DNA from: Methanolobus sp. | Lineage (GTDB): Archaea; Halobacteriota; Methanosarcinia; Methanosarcinales; Methanosarcinaceae | NCBI RefSeq assembly: GCF_016278365.1 | Contig: NZ_JADQBZ010000003.1 | Location: forward strand, 124,001 to 188,000 | Direction of reading: 5' to 3' | Length of the DNA: 64,000 nt | Shown: one piece after another, positions 9,497-17,322 of the stretch | How positions within the stretch are numbered: position 1 is the stretch's first letter | Layout of the letters: each line of letters begins with the position of its first letter | Made by a program: the position numbers and the translations under genes | The notes under the pieces: model-generated | The model's input: only the letters and a program-made list of their open reading frames with translations | What the model was told of the DNA's origin: nothing | Database searches by the model: none

Positions 9497-9970
9497 ATGA
9501 TAATCGTAGGAATGGCAGACAGCGCGGTAGCAAAAAAACCTGCTAAGATAACGACCCTCGGGCTGGGGTCGTGCGTAGGTGTTGCCATGTACGATAAAAA
9601 CAGTTGTGTCGGCGGAATGGTGCATGTAATGCTTCCAAGTATAGAAAATGCAAGAGCCAAGGATAACCTTGCAAAATTTGCTGATACAGGCATACCTTAT
9701 CTTGTAGAATGTATGGTAAAAGAAGGTGCTGCAAAGAGTACTATCAAAGCTAAGATCGCAGGAGGAGCCAGAATGTTCTCCTTCAGCTCAAATGCCCAGC
9801 TCAATATAGGAGAGAGGAATGTTACTGCAACCAAGGAGATCCTGAAAAAACTTCGAATCCCGCTGGTTGCAGAAGATACGGGCGAGAACTATGGACGTAC
9901 AATAATCCTGGATACGGATAATGGCCAGCTTATTGTTAAAAGTGCTCTAAAAGGGCAAAAAATATATTAA
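9497..9970 (+). CDS. cheD: Chemoreceptor glutamine deamidase CheD
   Basis: 157 residues. The catalytic triad of the family is visible: T20 and C26 in TTLGLGSCVGVAMYD, and H43 in GGMVHVMLP. The conserved IAGGARMF segment is also present. CheD deamidates receptor glutamines and binds CheC. The position directly after the CheC copy with two intact motifs supports a CheC/CheD complex. About 50 AT-rich bases follow before the next gene, which could hold an internal promoter. Confidence 0.95.
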   Translation: MIIVGMADSAVAKKPAKITTLGLGSCVGVAMYDKNSCVGGMVHVMLPSIENARAKDNLAKFADTGIPYLVECMVKEGAAKSTIKAKIAGGARMFSFSSNAQLNIGERNVTATKEILKKLRIPLVAEDTGENYGRTIILDTDNGQLIVKSALKGQKIY

Positions 9971-10023
9971 TTATTAGATATAAATAACATCATGATCTTA
10001 TGAGGAATTAAGGTGGCACCAAA

Positions 10024-11256
10024 ATGTTAACCCCGGATATTACATTAGTATATATTCTATTCATCTCTATCTCACTTTCAGCAGGTATAGCCGCGATATA
10101 CTTCTGGGTCAGGATATATTATGAAACAAAGAAAGGGTCCATCGCATGGCTGTTGCTTGCACTGACAGCCATATTCCTCATAACAACATCCGTATTTCCT
10201 TCTGTGGCAGTCAGTATACCAGACCCCACGGTCTCTGAGACAATTCTTATCTATCTGGGTTTCTGGAGTGCGGTATATACCAGTATATTTGCAGCTGCAG
10301 GTTTTATGATGTTCACTGCTTTCAGAACTATACCCAGAGAGAAGTTAGGGGATTTCCTTCTTGAAGGCATGGTGTTCCAGAAGAACCAGATGGTAAAATC
10401 AGCATGTTCAAAGAAATGTTCTCTTTGCGATAAATATGAAAATGAAGAATGCCCGGGATGCGTTGCTAAGAACAAGCATGCAGAAGAAAAATGCCTGATA
10501 TATGAGTGTGTTGTTGATAAGGGCATGACCTCATGCATGGACTGCGATGTAGTGGATACATGCATCAAGTATGAAAGAGAGATCGATAAATGTCCCATGA
10601 GTGACAGGGCAGGGATTTTTGCAGAATTTGAACAAACTGCCAACCTATTCAAAAGATCTACTTTGCTTGAATACGTTCCTCATATGAGATATGAGGATGC
10701 AGTTATTGAGATCTGCCTGAGGTTGTACGGAGAGACTGTGAATACGGTACTTGTATCTACCCAGCCACGGACAAACCTTTACAGGGAAAAGCTGGCCGAC
10801 CTCATGGATGTAGGTGCTATGAAGTTCATTGAGATCTCATCTACAGTAAAAACAATTTCAGAGGACAATGGAATAATTAAATTGCCAGCTACCGAGCTTG
10901 ACAAATTCTTTGACCTCACAAGCAAGTTACCCAAAGATTGCACTATCATATTTGAACCTCTTACACATCTTATTGTTAGTGAGGGGGAAACGGAGACCTA
11001 CGAGTTCGTATCCAAAATGGTAGAAAAGCTCAGTGCCAGTGAGATAACTCTTATAGGCCTTCTCAATAAACCAGCGCATGATGAAAAAATTGTTTCCAGA
11101 TTCGAAGGACTTTTCCTCAATCTTGCAGATATCACCCATTCCAGAATACGTATCGCAAAAGGCGGCAGGGAGGAGTATATTCGTTTCTATGTAGGAGAGA
11201 AGTTCTACATGGAGCAAAACGAAGGAATGGAAATGCAGGCCAGCGGACTGCAATAG
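10024..11256 (+). CDS. Membrane protein with Cys-rich region and DUF835 domain
   Basis: 410 residues. Three hydrophobic helices lie at about 6-28, 38-62 and 75-103. A cysteine-rich stretch follows at about 125-195, with many CxxC and CxxxC pairs (CSKKCSLC, CPGC, CMDC) that could bind zinc or an Fe-S cluster. The C-terminal part, about 210-400, matches DUF835, an archaeal domain related to the KaiC/RecA-like fold and common in methanogens. The family function is unknown. It lies between cheD and the fourth cheC with AAGGTGG before the start, so it may be a membrane sensor or anchor for this signalling system; that is inference. Confidence 0.7.
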   Translation: MLTPDITLVYILFISISLSAGIAAIYFWVRIYYETKKGSIAWLLLALTAIFLITTSVFPSVAVSIPDPTVSETILIYLGFWSAVYTSIFAAAGFMMFTAFRTIPREKLGDFLLEGMVFQKNQMVKSACSKKCSLCDKYENEECPGCVAKNKHAEEKCLIYECVVDKGMTSCMDCDVVDTCIKYEREIDKCPMSDRAGIFAEFEQTANLFKRSTLLEYVPHMRYEDAVIEICLRLYGETVNTVLVSTQPRTNLYREKLADLMDVGAMKFIEISSTVKTISEDNGIIKLPATELDKFFDLTSKLPKDCTIIFEPLTHLIVSEGETETYEFVSKMVEKLSASEITLIGLLNKPAHDEKIVSRFEGLFLNLADITHSRIRIAKGGREEYIRFYVGEKFYMEQNEGMEMQASGLQ

Positions 11257-11282
11257 AAGCCATAACGGAGGTAGAGAGGATC

Positions 11283-11906
11283 ATGGATATATTGAACAGT
11301 TTCGAGACTGATGCGCTCAAAGAGATCGGAAGCATAGGGATGGGGAATGCAACAACATCCCTTTCAAAACTTGTGAACCGCAACGTAAGACTTAATCTAT
11401 CTGACGTAGGAATGCTGCAGCAGGAAAAAGTCTCTATGCTGATTCCCGAATCTATCACAATGGCAGGGGTCATGTTAAGAATAGAAGGTGAACTCAGGGG
11501 CGTTGCCCTGCTCCTGTTTGAATTTAATAATGCTGTGCTTCTGAGCAGTCTTATGCTTGGAGATTCTGAACAGGTCAATGATCCTACAATGCACGAATCC
11601 GCACTTTCCGAGCTTGGAAATATCCTTGCAGGTTCCTATATAGGTGCACTTACCTCTTTCCTTGATATGGAAGTAAGCCATAGAGCCCCTGAAATTGCCA
11701 TAGGGCCAATACTGAATGTTCTCAAAAAGGCTTCTTCACTTATCGAAAACGAACCTGAAGAGTTGCTGAATATTGAAACGATGTTTATGGTCCATGATGC
11801 TGGCGATGGAAAAGGGCTCAACACTATCTACGGGGACATGTTCCTCCTGCTTGACCCGGCTTCTCTGGATAGATTAAGGGAGTCAATCGGAAAAATGCTC
11901 TCCTGA
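11283..11906 (+). CDS. cheC: CheC-family protein, paralogue 4
   Basis: 207 residues. The motif pattern is opposite to paralogues 1 and 2: the first motif has serine for asparagine (E14-I-G-S17), while the second is intact (E110/N113 in SELGNILAGSY). A single working site is therefore expected. It follows the DUF835 gene by 26 bases with GGAGGTAGAGAGG before the start, and is the last recognisable che gene of the operon. Confidence 0.88.
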   Translation: MDILNSFETDALKEIGSIGMGNATTSLSKLVNRNVRLNLSDVGMLQQEKVSMLIPESITMAGVMLRIEGELRGVALLLFEFNNAVLLSSLMLGDSEQVNDPTMHESALSELGNILAGSYIGALTSFLDMEVSHRAPEIAIGPILNVLKKASSLIENEPEELLNIETMFMVHDAGDGKGLNTIYGDMFLLLDPASLDRLRESIGKMLS

Positions 11907-11951
11907 TCAGATAACCAGTAAAAACTAAAACAATCATAAAACCGATCCTGC

Positions 11952-12503
11952 ATGAAAAACCAATGGATACAACACCTTGAAAAGGCGTTACCCGAAAAAA
12001 GGGAGCATGGGACATCTTTCGTAAAGATGTTACATGTCCTGGCCAGAGATGGCGGGAAGGGAAAAGAAAACCATTTACACAGGAAGAACAGTTCACAGCG
12101 TAGCAGGGGTAAGTTCCCGGAGAAAAAAGAACATTACACGACTGTATGTACTGAAGATCACCCGAAGAGTGTCACTGTTACAAGCACTGTCCCGGCACAT
12201 GGAAGCACTTCATCTGTTGATACGCCCCTAAGAGAAGATGATGCACAGGTGGAACTGTGCAGATGGATTGCGGAAAGCCAACTGGGTCCTGAAAATGGTA
12301 TCGCTGCTACGGGAGAGGATTTTGTCCAACTCCTGAGTTCAGTGAACGGACAGCTGTTTCTCAGTTATAATGTAACAGGAGAGGATGTATTCGAAATAGT
12401 TGTGGGCTCTGTTGAAGAAGCAGAGAAGGTTATATCTGATGATAATATGACGACTGCCATGCTCTATCCGGGGAACCCGGAATACCAGTGGTCAAAAAAA
12501 TAA
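11952..12503 (+). CDS. Uncharacterised protein at the end of the che operon
   Basis: 183 residues, not recognised. The N-terminal 100 are low complexity, rich in Lys, His, Ser and Thr, and probably disordered. The C-terminal 85, starting near DDAQVELCRWIAESQ, look like a compact alpha/beta domain with the segments FVQLLSSVNGQLFLSYN and VFEIVVGSVEEAEKVI. No membrane segment or signal peptide is seen. The start is uncertain because no clear ribosome binding site precedes it. It lies 45 bases after the fourth cheC and is probably co-transcribed. Confidence 0.5.
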   Translation: MKNQWIQHLEKALPEKREHGTSFVKMLHVLARDGGKGKENHLHRKNSSQRSRGKFPEKKEHYTTVCTEDHPKSVTVTSTVPAHGSTSSVDTPLREDDAQVELCRWIAESQLGPENGIAATGEDFVQLLSSVNGQLFLSYNVTGEDVFEIVVGSVEEAEKVISDDNMTTAMLYPGNPEYQWSKK

Positions 12504-12555
12504 TACTATTTTAATATAATCCACATAATTCAATGGTAAAGAATAAAAGCAATCA

Positions 12556-12585
12556 GTGCAATTAATATATAAATATAGTATATTT
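12556..12585 (+). promoter_or_regulatory. TATA-type promoter before the tandem CP-motif genes
   Basis: An AT-only run with overlapping TATA boxes (AATATATAAATATAG) lies about 50 bases before the start of the next gene. An AAGGAG ribosome binding site follows near 12610. Confidence 0.5.
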
Positions 12586-12624
12586 AGATAGAATGGTGCG
12601 AGACTAATAAGGAGAACCATAGCC

Positions 12625-13251
12625 ATGATGGACATTGCAATATATTCACTTGTTGATGATATGGTCAGCAAAGCAGGAACGGAAGGTGTTGTAGAATACT
12701 GGCTCCGTGTAGGTGAAAGTTATGCCGAAAGGATGGGCAAAGAAGCTTATGTAGGCTGGCCTGCCTTTAACGTGGCAATGAAAGAGGGAAGGACATCCCT
12801 TACCGTAGAAGGAGAAGTTAACGTACTTACCGATCTTGCCATTATTGACAAGGACGGGGATGTTATAGGATATGTTTATGCACTGAAGACCTGCCCTATG
12901 GCACCTACAATGAGAAGATACATCTCCAGGATAGGGCCAATTCCCGATTCAGACACCGACGTTGCCGATAGTTACAATAACCGCATAAGGGATTCAGCGG
13001 TTTCCAATTACTGTATCACTCACCAGAGATTCAGGGAGATAGCGGCCAATAATGTCACAGTCGCTAAACAGGCCCTTGAATGCCTGCAGCTTGCAAACAA
13101 AGGCATGACAGGAGATGTAAAAATGGTACCTGAGAATCTTGCGAGGATAAATGTGGACGAGCGTCACATCAAAAGTATCCTCCGCAGTGCATCCTGCGTG
13201 TTCGCTATCATAGTAAAGGGAAAGAGCGCAGGTGAGGAAGTAGTCGATTAA
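12625..13251 (+). CDS. Uncharacterised CP-motif protein, tandem copy 1
   Basis: 208 residues, soluble, family not recognised. It is a clear paralogue of the next gene. Both share a cysteine-proline motif followed by a helix (here KTCPMAPTMRRYISRIG; next KAIREYIKRIG), a conserved DxYNxxI segment, a CxxHQxxR/YRE motif (NYCITHQRFRE) and a TGDV/I segment near the C-terminus. A further gene at 35.9-36.4 kb appears to be a distant relative. The pattern of CP, His and a late GD segment slightly recalls V4R or ATC-hydrolase-like folds, but I cannot support that. A start two codons in, at the second ATG, is equally possible. Confidence 0.6.
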   Translation: MMDIAIYSLVDDMVSKAGTEGVVEYWLRVGESYAERMGKEAYVGWPAFNVAMKEGRTSLTVEGEVNVLTDLAIIDKDGDVIGYVYALKTCPMAPTMRRYISRIGPIPDSDTDVADSYNNRIRDSAVSNYCITHQRFREIAANNVTVAKQALECLQLANKGMTGDVKMVPENLARINVDERHIKSILRSASCVFAIIVKGKSAGEEVVD

Positions 13252-13261
13252 GGGTGATAAT

Positions 13262-13879
13262 ATGGCAGAGAACATTGAATCCAATCCGTTTGTTGATGTT
13301 TCCGTCTTCCTGTTCTTTGAGGATATCTCAGATAAACAGGGAGTGGAAGGTTTTACCAATTATATGGTCGGCCAGGCTGAATCACTCGCCAAGTCCGTAC
13401 CTGAGGAAGAATACGAGACATGGGACGATTTTGCAAAAGCTGTTGCCAGTGGGGAATCTGTATTCTCATCCTTTGAGAGTATAGAGCAGATAAGCAAATA
13501 CGGGTTCGTCACCAACATATGCCCGTTCTCCAAGGCGATAAGGGAGTATATCAAACGCATAGGTAACTTCAATCCTGTGCATGTTGAGGCCACAGACCAC
13601 TACAATCACACGATACAGCCATCAGCAGCCCACAGTGCATGCATGATGCATCAGACCTACAGGAAAGAAGTGGCAAAAAGAATCAAGATAGATGGCAAAC
13701 CCCTGCAATATGCCCAGATAGGCGCCAAAGCGTATACAGGTGATATTGCACTTCCTCCTGAATCCTGGAAGAAGGTCTTACTTGAAAAGGCAGGCATCTC
13801 CGAGACCCAGGGGTTCATGGAGATGAGAGAAAACAGTTGCCTTTACCTCTTGTACGTGGAAGAGCGAAGTTCCCGTTAA
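13262..13879 (+). CDS. Uncharacterised CP-motif protein, tandem copy 2
   Basis: 205 residues, paralogous to the preceding gene and 10 bases after it with a GGGTGAT ribosome binding site. Conserved points are NICPFSKAIREYIKRIG, DHYNHTIQPSAAHSACMMHQTYRKE and IGAKAYTGDIALPPE, followed by a short strand LYLLYV. No membrane segment is seen. The retained Cys and His residues hint at a metal, haem or cofactor site, but this is inference. A weak hairpin and T-runs follow the stop. Confidence 0.6.
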   Translation: MAENIESNPFVDVSVFLFFEDISDKQGVEGFTNYMVGQAESLAKSVPEEEYETWDDFAKAVASGESVFSSFESIEQISKYGFVTNICPFSKAIREYIKRIGNFNPVHVEATDHYNHTIQPSAAHSACMMHQTYRKEVAKRIKIDGKPLQYAQIGAKAYTGDIALPPESWKKVLLEKAGISETQGFMEMRENSCLYLLYVEERSSR

Positions 13880-13893
13880 CTTTTTTAAGGGCT

Positions 13894-13922
13894 GGCTTTA
13901 AGTAAAAAAAATACTTAAGGCT
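13894..13922 (+). terminator. Possible hairpin after the CP-motif gene pair
   Basis: GGCTTTAAGTA and TACTTAAGGCT can pair over 11 positions (two of them G-U) around a loop of seven A residues. A run of T lies just before it, and another about 25 bases after it. Termination in archaea depends mainly on T-runs, so the hairpin may be incidental. Confidence 0.35.
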
Positions 13923-13947
13923 ATTCCAAACAACAAATCCGCTTCTA

Positions 13948-14112
13948 ATTTTTTTTATTGCACTGGTATTCATCCTTATACTTACTGCACGATTAAGGAT
14001 ATCTCCGTTCCTTATCCTGATTGCCGGCTCGCTGCTGGAAATCTGCTTACAGGCGAGGCTAAAGGGACAATGGATGCTATTTCCACAGGCATGGCAGGGT
14101 CTTTGGCCAGAC
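13948..14112 (+). pseudogene. Frameshifted, truncated fragment of a GntP-family permease
   Basis: The stretch aligns with the first 60 codons of the intact permease gene that starts at 14244. In one frame it reads FIALVFILILTARLR, then PFL.LIAGSLL. After a single-base deletion near 14036 the match continues in another frame with LLTGEAKGTMDAISTGM. No start codon precedes it, and the similarity ends near 14112. It is best explained as the remnant of a second, tandem permease gene. Confidence 0.8.
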
Positions 14113-14243
14113 AGCCATGATATACTTCCTGCTCTACTGATGCTATACCAGGGGAAGGTTTGCGTTAGTGCAAAAATAGCAACTTTTTTGGATAGCCATC
14201 TGCTTTAAATAATATAGCGTAAGTTAGAATAGATGGGGTATCA

Positions 14244-15545
14244 ATGGGGCCAATAACCATTTTCATAGTAGCTTTGATTTTTATTTTAATCCTAACCGCA
14301 CGTTTGAGGGTGCACCCTTTCCTTAGCCTGATTGCCGGTTCTATGCTGGTGGGTCTGCTTGCAGGCGAGGCTGAAGGAACAATGGATGCAATCACGGCAG
14401 GCATGAGCAGTATCTTTGCAGAATTTGCAATCGTCGTTACTGCCGGAAGCATAATCGGAGTGATACTGCAGAGAAGCGGTGCAACCTCGATAATAGCAGA
14501 TGACATCATCAAAATATTCAAAAAACCAATACTGGCGCTCTTCCTGCTGGGATTCATGTTTGCAGTTCCCATGATGTGCCTTATACTGGCTTTTATCATT
14601 TTCCTCCCTGTTGCCAAAGACCTGAACGAGAAGCTCAACCTGAAAAAAGGTGTGACAGAAGGTGCTTTGGCACTGGGGACCATGGTCTCCTTCGGCCTGG
14701 TATATCCTTCACCCGGCATTTACGCTTTTGTAAGAGATGTAGGTCCCACAACTGAAATAAGTGCACTAAGGGTACTGATCGCCGGGGCCCTGATTGCTGT
14801 GCTTGTGTCACTGGTAGGGTATCTTTATATCATGAAAGTATTCAAAATGAACATAAAGGAAGATTATTTCCGATACAAAACTCCTGCAAAGGATCCTGCT
14901 GTGGTGAGTCTTCTTCCCACCAGGGTAGCATGCTATGCACCTATCATCATTCCGGTTGTACTTATCCTTATGCGCATCACCACACATGCAGATGTGTTCT
15001 ATTTTATAGGGAACCCAGGCATGGCACTGATGTCCGGGGCTGTGGTTGCAATGGTATTACCAACCAGGAAGTTCGCTGCCGCTGATGTGCGGGCATGGGT
15101 CGAAAAAGGTATTCGCAGGAGTGGGCTGGTAATGCTGGATATATGCGGGGGCGGAGCTCTCGGAGCAACTCTCGTACTGGCAGGTGTTGGCGAAGCACTT
15201 GGCAATATGTTGATTACTTCAAGCGTACCTGCCCTGTTCATACCATTTCTTATTGGAGCAGCCATCCAGACAGTTCAGGGTTCAAGAATGGTAACATTGT
15301 TCGTTGCTTCAGCATTAGTGATACCTATTATGCCACAACTTGGATTGCCTGCCGAGATAGTGCTTTTCTCCATGGCTTCCGGAACATTCCTTATCTCTCA
15401 CTTTAATGACCCCTTCTTCTGGATATTGGGGGACCTTGCTGATATGGAAACACCTGAAATATTGAAGACGTATACTATGGGAGGAATAGTTATGGGAATC
15501 GCCAGCATGGCAATAACCAGTATAATCTACTTCTTATTTTATTGA
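14244..15545 (+). CDS. GntP/gluconate-family permease
   Basis: 433 residues, mostly hydrophobic, with about 11-12 predicted membrane segments. The N-terminus (GPITIFIVALIFILILTARLR, then HPFLSLIAGSMLVGLLAG) and the central ITAGMSSIFAEFAIVVTAGSI region follow the GntP (gluconate:H+ symporter) family. Late motifs such as SHFNDPFFW are characteristic. The substrate in a methanogen is unknown; a small hydroxy or keto acid is plausible. The start has GATGGGG 6-10 bases upstream. A frameshifted partial copy lies immediately upstream. Convergent with the PRC-hemerythrin gene. Confidence 0.85.
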   Translation: MGPITIFIVALIFILILTARLRVHPFLSLIAGSMLVGLLAGEAEGTMDAITAGMSSIFAEFAIVVTAGSIIGVILQRSGATSIIADDIIKIFKKPILALFLLGFMFAVPMMCLILAFIIFLPVAKDLNEKLNLKKGVTEGALALGTMVSFGLVYPSPGIYAFVRDVGPTTEISALRVLIAGALIAVLVSLVGYLYIMKVFKMNIKEDYFRYKTPAKDPAVVSLLPTRVACYAPIIIPVVLILMRITTHADVFYFIGNPGMALMSGAVVAMVLPTRKFAAADVRAWVEKGIRRSGLVMLDICGGGALGATLVLAGVGEALGNMLITSSVPALFIPFLIGAAIQTVQGSRMVTLFVASALVIPIMPQLGLPAEIVLFSMASGTFLISHFNDPFFWILGDLADMETPEILKTYTMGGIVMGIASMAITSIIYFLFY

Positions 15546-15575
15546 GTATGAAGCTTTTTTAAAGAAAAGAGGTTT

Positions 15576-15600
15576 GGGGATTATTATCCCCTTATTTTCT
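15576..15600. terminator. Bidirectional terminator between convergent genes
   Basis: GGGGAT and ATCCCC form a perfect 6-bp stem around TATT, with T-rich sequence on the plus-strand side and A-rich sequence before it. It sits midway between the two convergent stop codons. Confidence 0.6.
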
Positions 15601-15616
15601 GGTCAGATAAAACCGA

Positions 15617-16669
15617 TCATCTTCTGCCGTGAGCAGCTCTATACTTGTCCTTGAAGGCGAGATACTGTTCTGCAAGCTCTTCTGCCTTCTGCTCGCTAAG
15701 GACATTCCTGGAAGCCGGGAACATATCTTTTTCTTCTTCCTCTACGTGGTGCTTCACATTCTCCTTAAGGACCTTGAGCTTGGAAATCCACATCTCATCT
15801 TTCTCACTCATTGAATCCAGTTCTGATAACAGGACTTTCGCAACATGGTGTTCCTGATAGCCTTCCATGGTGATATCATGTGTCCTGTTCTCACCCTTAA
15901 GCACCGGATACAGAAGTTCTTCCTCTCCGTTCAGATGTGTGTCAAGCTCATCCTTTATCTGCATGAAGGTATCTCTTGAGCCATTCCTGATAGCCTCATC
16001 AAACATGCTCAACACTTTGTCATGTTCATCCTTGAGAATCTGGTATATCTCCCGGTGTGTGTTCGGGTAACTTTCACGGGTGATGCTGCCTTCCTTCACT
16101 TCAGTGGTCCTTTCAGAAGCCATGCCGGCAGTAGTACCGGCACCTATGATCTCTCCCTGGCGTGATGCAGCCATTGTTTCTTCTGCGCCCATAGTTGCTG
16201 GTTCATCCTTATCACTTCTGCTTCTGGCCCCTGCTTCATATTCATTACCAGACATGACCACAGGTTCCTCAAGAGAACGGGTCCTCGTCTCCTCCATACT
16301 TCCTCTTCTCAGGGAGGGCTGTTCATAGCCGTAGTAGTCATAAATGGTTGTCACATATTCACGGTGGGATTCATCTGTTGTCCCTGGCCAGTTATCCTTG
16401 TCAAAACCGGGAGCGTTCTCAAGCTTTTCTTTGTCAACATTCAAGATGAAATTGTGAGCGCCCGGATCCTTGTGAATTGCCTTCCATGGCACTCCGAATA
16501 ACTTGTCCCCGAGTCCCAGGAAGCCACCAAACGATAACACAACATAAGATACAGATCCATCCTTCAGATCGATCATTATATCTTTTATGTTTCCAAGATC
16601 CTCACCTTTTTCATTTACAATCTTATCCCCTTCAATAGTAGTAGCAGATATTACTTCTGGCACAGCCAC
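15617..16669 (-). CDS. PRC-barrel / hemerythrin (HHE) fusion protein, copy 1
   Basis: About 350 residues. The N-terminal 85 form a PRC-barrel (DLGNIKDIMIDLKDGSVSYV, then GGFLGLGDKLFGVPW). A charged low-complexity linker follows. The last 145 residues are a hemerythrin HHE domain with ligand-type positions in DEHDKVLSMFDEA, HLNGEEELLYPV, EGYQEHHVAKVLL and VKHHVEEEEKDMFP. HHE proteins bind a di-iron centre and sense or handle oxygen or NO; PRC barrels mediate protein contacts. An ATG lies 15 bases upstream, but both paralogues share GGAGTG before a GTG codon reading MAVPE, which I take as the start. Cytosolic; probably a stress protein. Confidence 0.85.
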   Translation of the reverse strand: MAVPEVISATTIEGDKIVNEKGEDLGNIKDIMIDLKDGSVSYVVLSFGGFLGLGDKLFGVPWKAIHKDPGAHNFILNVDKEKLENAPGFDKDNWPGTTDESHREYVTTIYDYYGYEQPSLRRGSMEETRTRSLEEPVVMSGNEYEAGARSRSDKDEPATMGAEETMAASRQGEIIGAGTTAGMASERTTEVKEGSITRESYPNTHREIYQILKDEHDKVLSMFDEAIRNGSRDTFMQIKDELDTHLNGEEELLYPVLKGENRTHDITMEGYQEHHVAKVLLSELDSMSEKDEMWISKLKVLKENVKHHVEEEEKDMFPASRNVLSEQKAEELAEQYLAFKDKYRAAHGRR

Positions 16670-16697
16670 ATATAACACTCCCATTTAAATTCGGTAT

Positions 16698-16750
16698 GAG
16701 GCAGTTCATTTTACCTCACCTAGTTAATATGGGACCCGAGTTTATTTAAG
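16698..16750 (-). promoter_or_regulatory. Promoter of PRC-hemerythrin copy 1
   Basis: On the minus strand the box CTTAAATAA (16742-16750) lies 73 bases before the GTG start. The same box lies at 72 bases in the second copy, and the flanking AATATGGGAC and ATTGCGAA are also shared. An imperfect inverted repeat GAGG...CCTC (16698-16717) sits at the expected transcription start. Confidence 0.6.
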
Positions 16751-17004
16751 AATTGCGAAGCACAAGGCAGGTAAATTGTTTTCACCTACATCTAAGTAAG
16801 CACATAGATTATACAATGGATATAATTATTCTACATGTTATGTTTAATAACTGAAAAGCCGTTTGTAGTATACATAAGAAACAGAATTTCAATATGCCTC
16901 TAACTATTTTTGTGCCAATTTATTATTTAAGTACTTATTTATATTAGTGGTTACCCAAAGGAATATGGAGGTAAATACTTCCAATAAACAGGGGGGTGAG
17001 ATAT
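16751..17004 (+). promoter_or_regulatory. Intergenic spacer with promoter of the DUF2795 gene
   Basis: About 250 AT-rich bases between divergent genes. A TATA-like box CTTATTTATATTA lies at 16934-16946. A GGGGGGTGAG ribosome binding site at 16991-17000 ends four bases before the TTG chosen as the DUF2795 start. No ORF with coding character is seen in the rest. Confidence 0.5.
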
Positions 17005-17193
17005 TTGAAAAGTAACGTTGCTGCTGTGCAGGAAGCATTGAAAGGCATAGACTATCCTAAAGAAAAGGATGAAGTCATAGACTACGCCAAAGACCACAAA
17101 GCTTCCAAAGATGTTATGGCCGATCTGGAACAGATTTCAGATAGGAAATATAATACTGCAGCGGAACTCAGCAAAGAGTTCTCAGGAAAGTAA
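17005..17193 (+). CDS. DUF2795 small protein
   Basis: 62 residues from a TTG start; a GTG 9 bases upstream is possible, but it overlaps the ribosome binding site. The sequence has the DUF2795 pattern: a short helix, then GIDYPKEKDEVIDYAKDHKAS, then a second helix pair ending in ELSKEFSGK. The family is small, soluble and of unknown function, often seen in stress-related clusters of bacteria and methanogens. It lies between the two PRC-hemerythrin genes, which supports a shared stress role. Two hairpins follow the stop. Confidence 0.75.
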   Translation: MKSNVAAVQEALKGIDYPKEKDEVIDYAKDHKASKDVMADLEQISDRKYNTAAELSKEFSGK

Positions 17194-17195
17194 AA

Positions 17196-17280
17196 CCTTC
17201 AGCTGTCTTATGTACAGCTAAAGGTTGTGAATGAGAAATAAAGCATATGTGGCCGACCGGCCAATGCCGGTCGGCTTTTA
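17196..17280. terminator. Double hairpin terminator region
   Basis: The first hairpin pairs ACCTTCAGCTGT with ACAGCTAAAGGT (11 of 12). The second (17252-17275) pairs GCCGACCGGC with GCCGGTCGGC perfectly around CAAT and is followed by TTTTA. They lie between the DUF2795 gene and the convergent second PRC-hemerythrin gene. Confidence 0.75.
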
Positions 17281-17322
17281 AAATATATTGTTTTTGAATT
17301 AAGGGATGTAGAAAACCCAATA

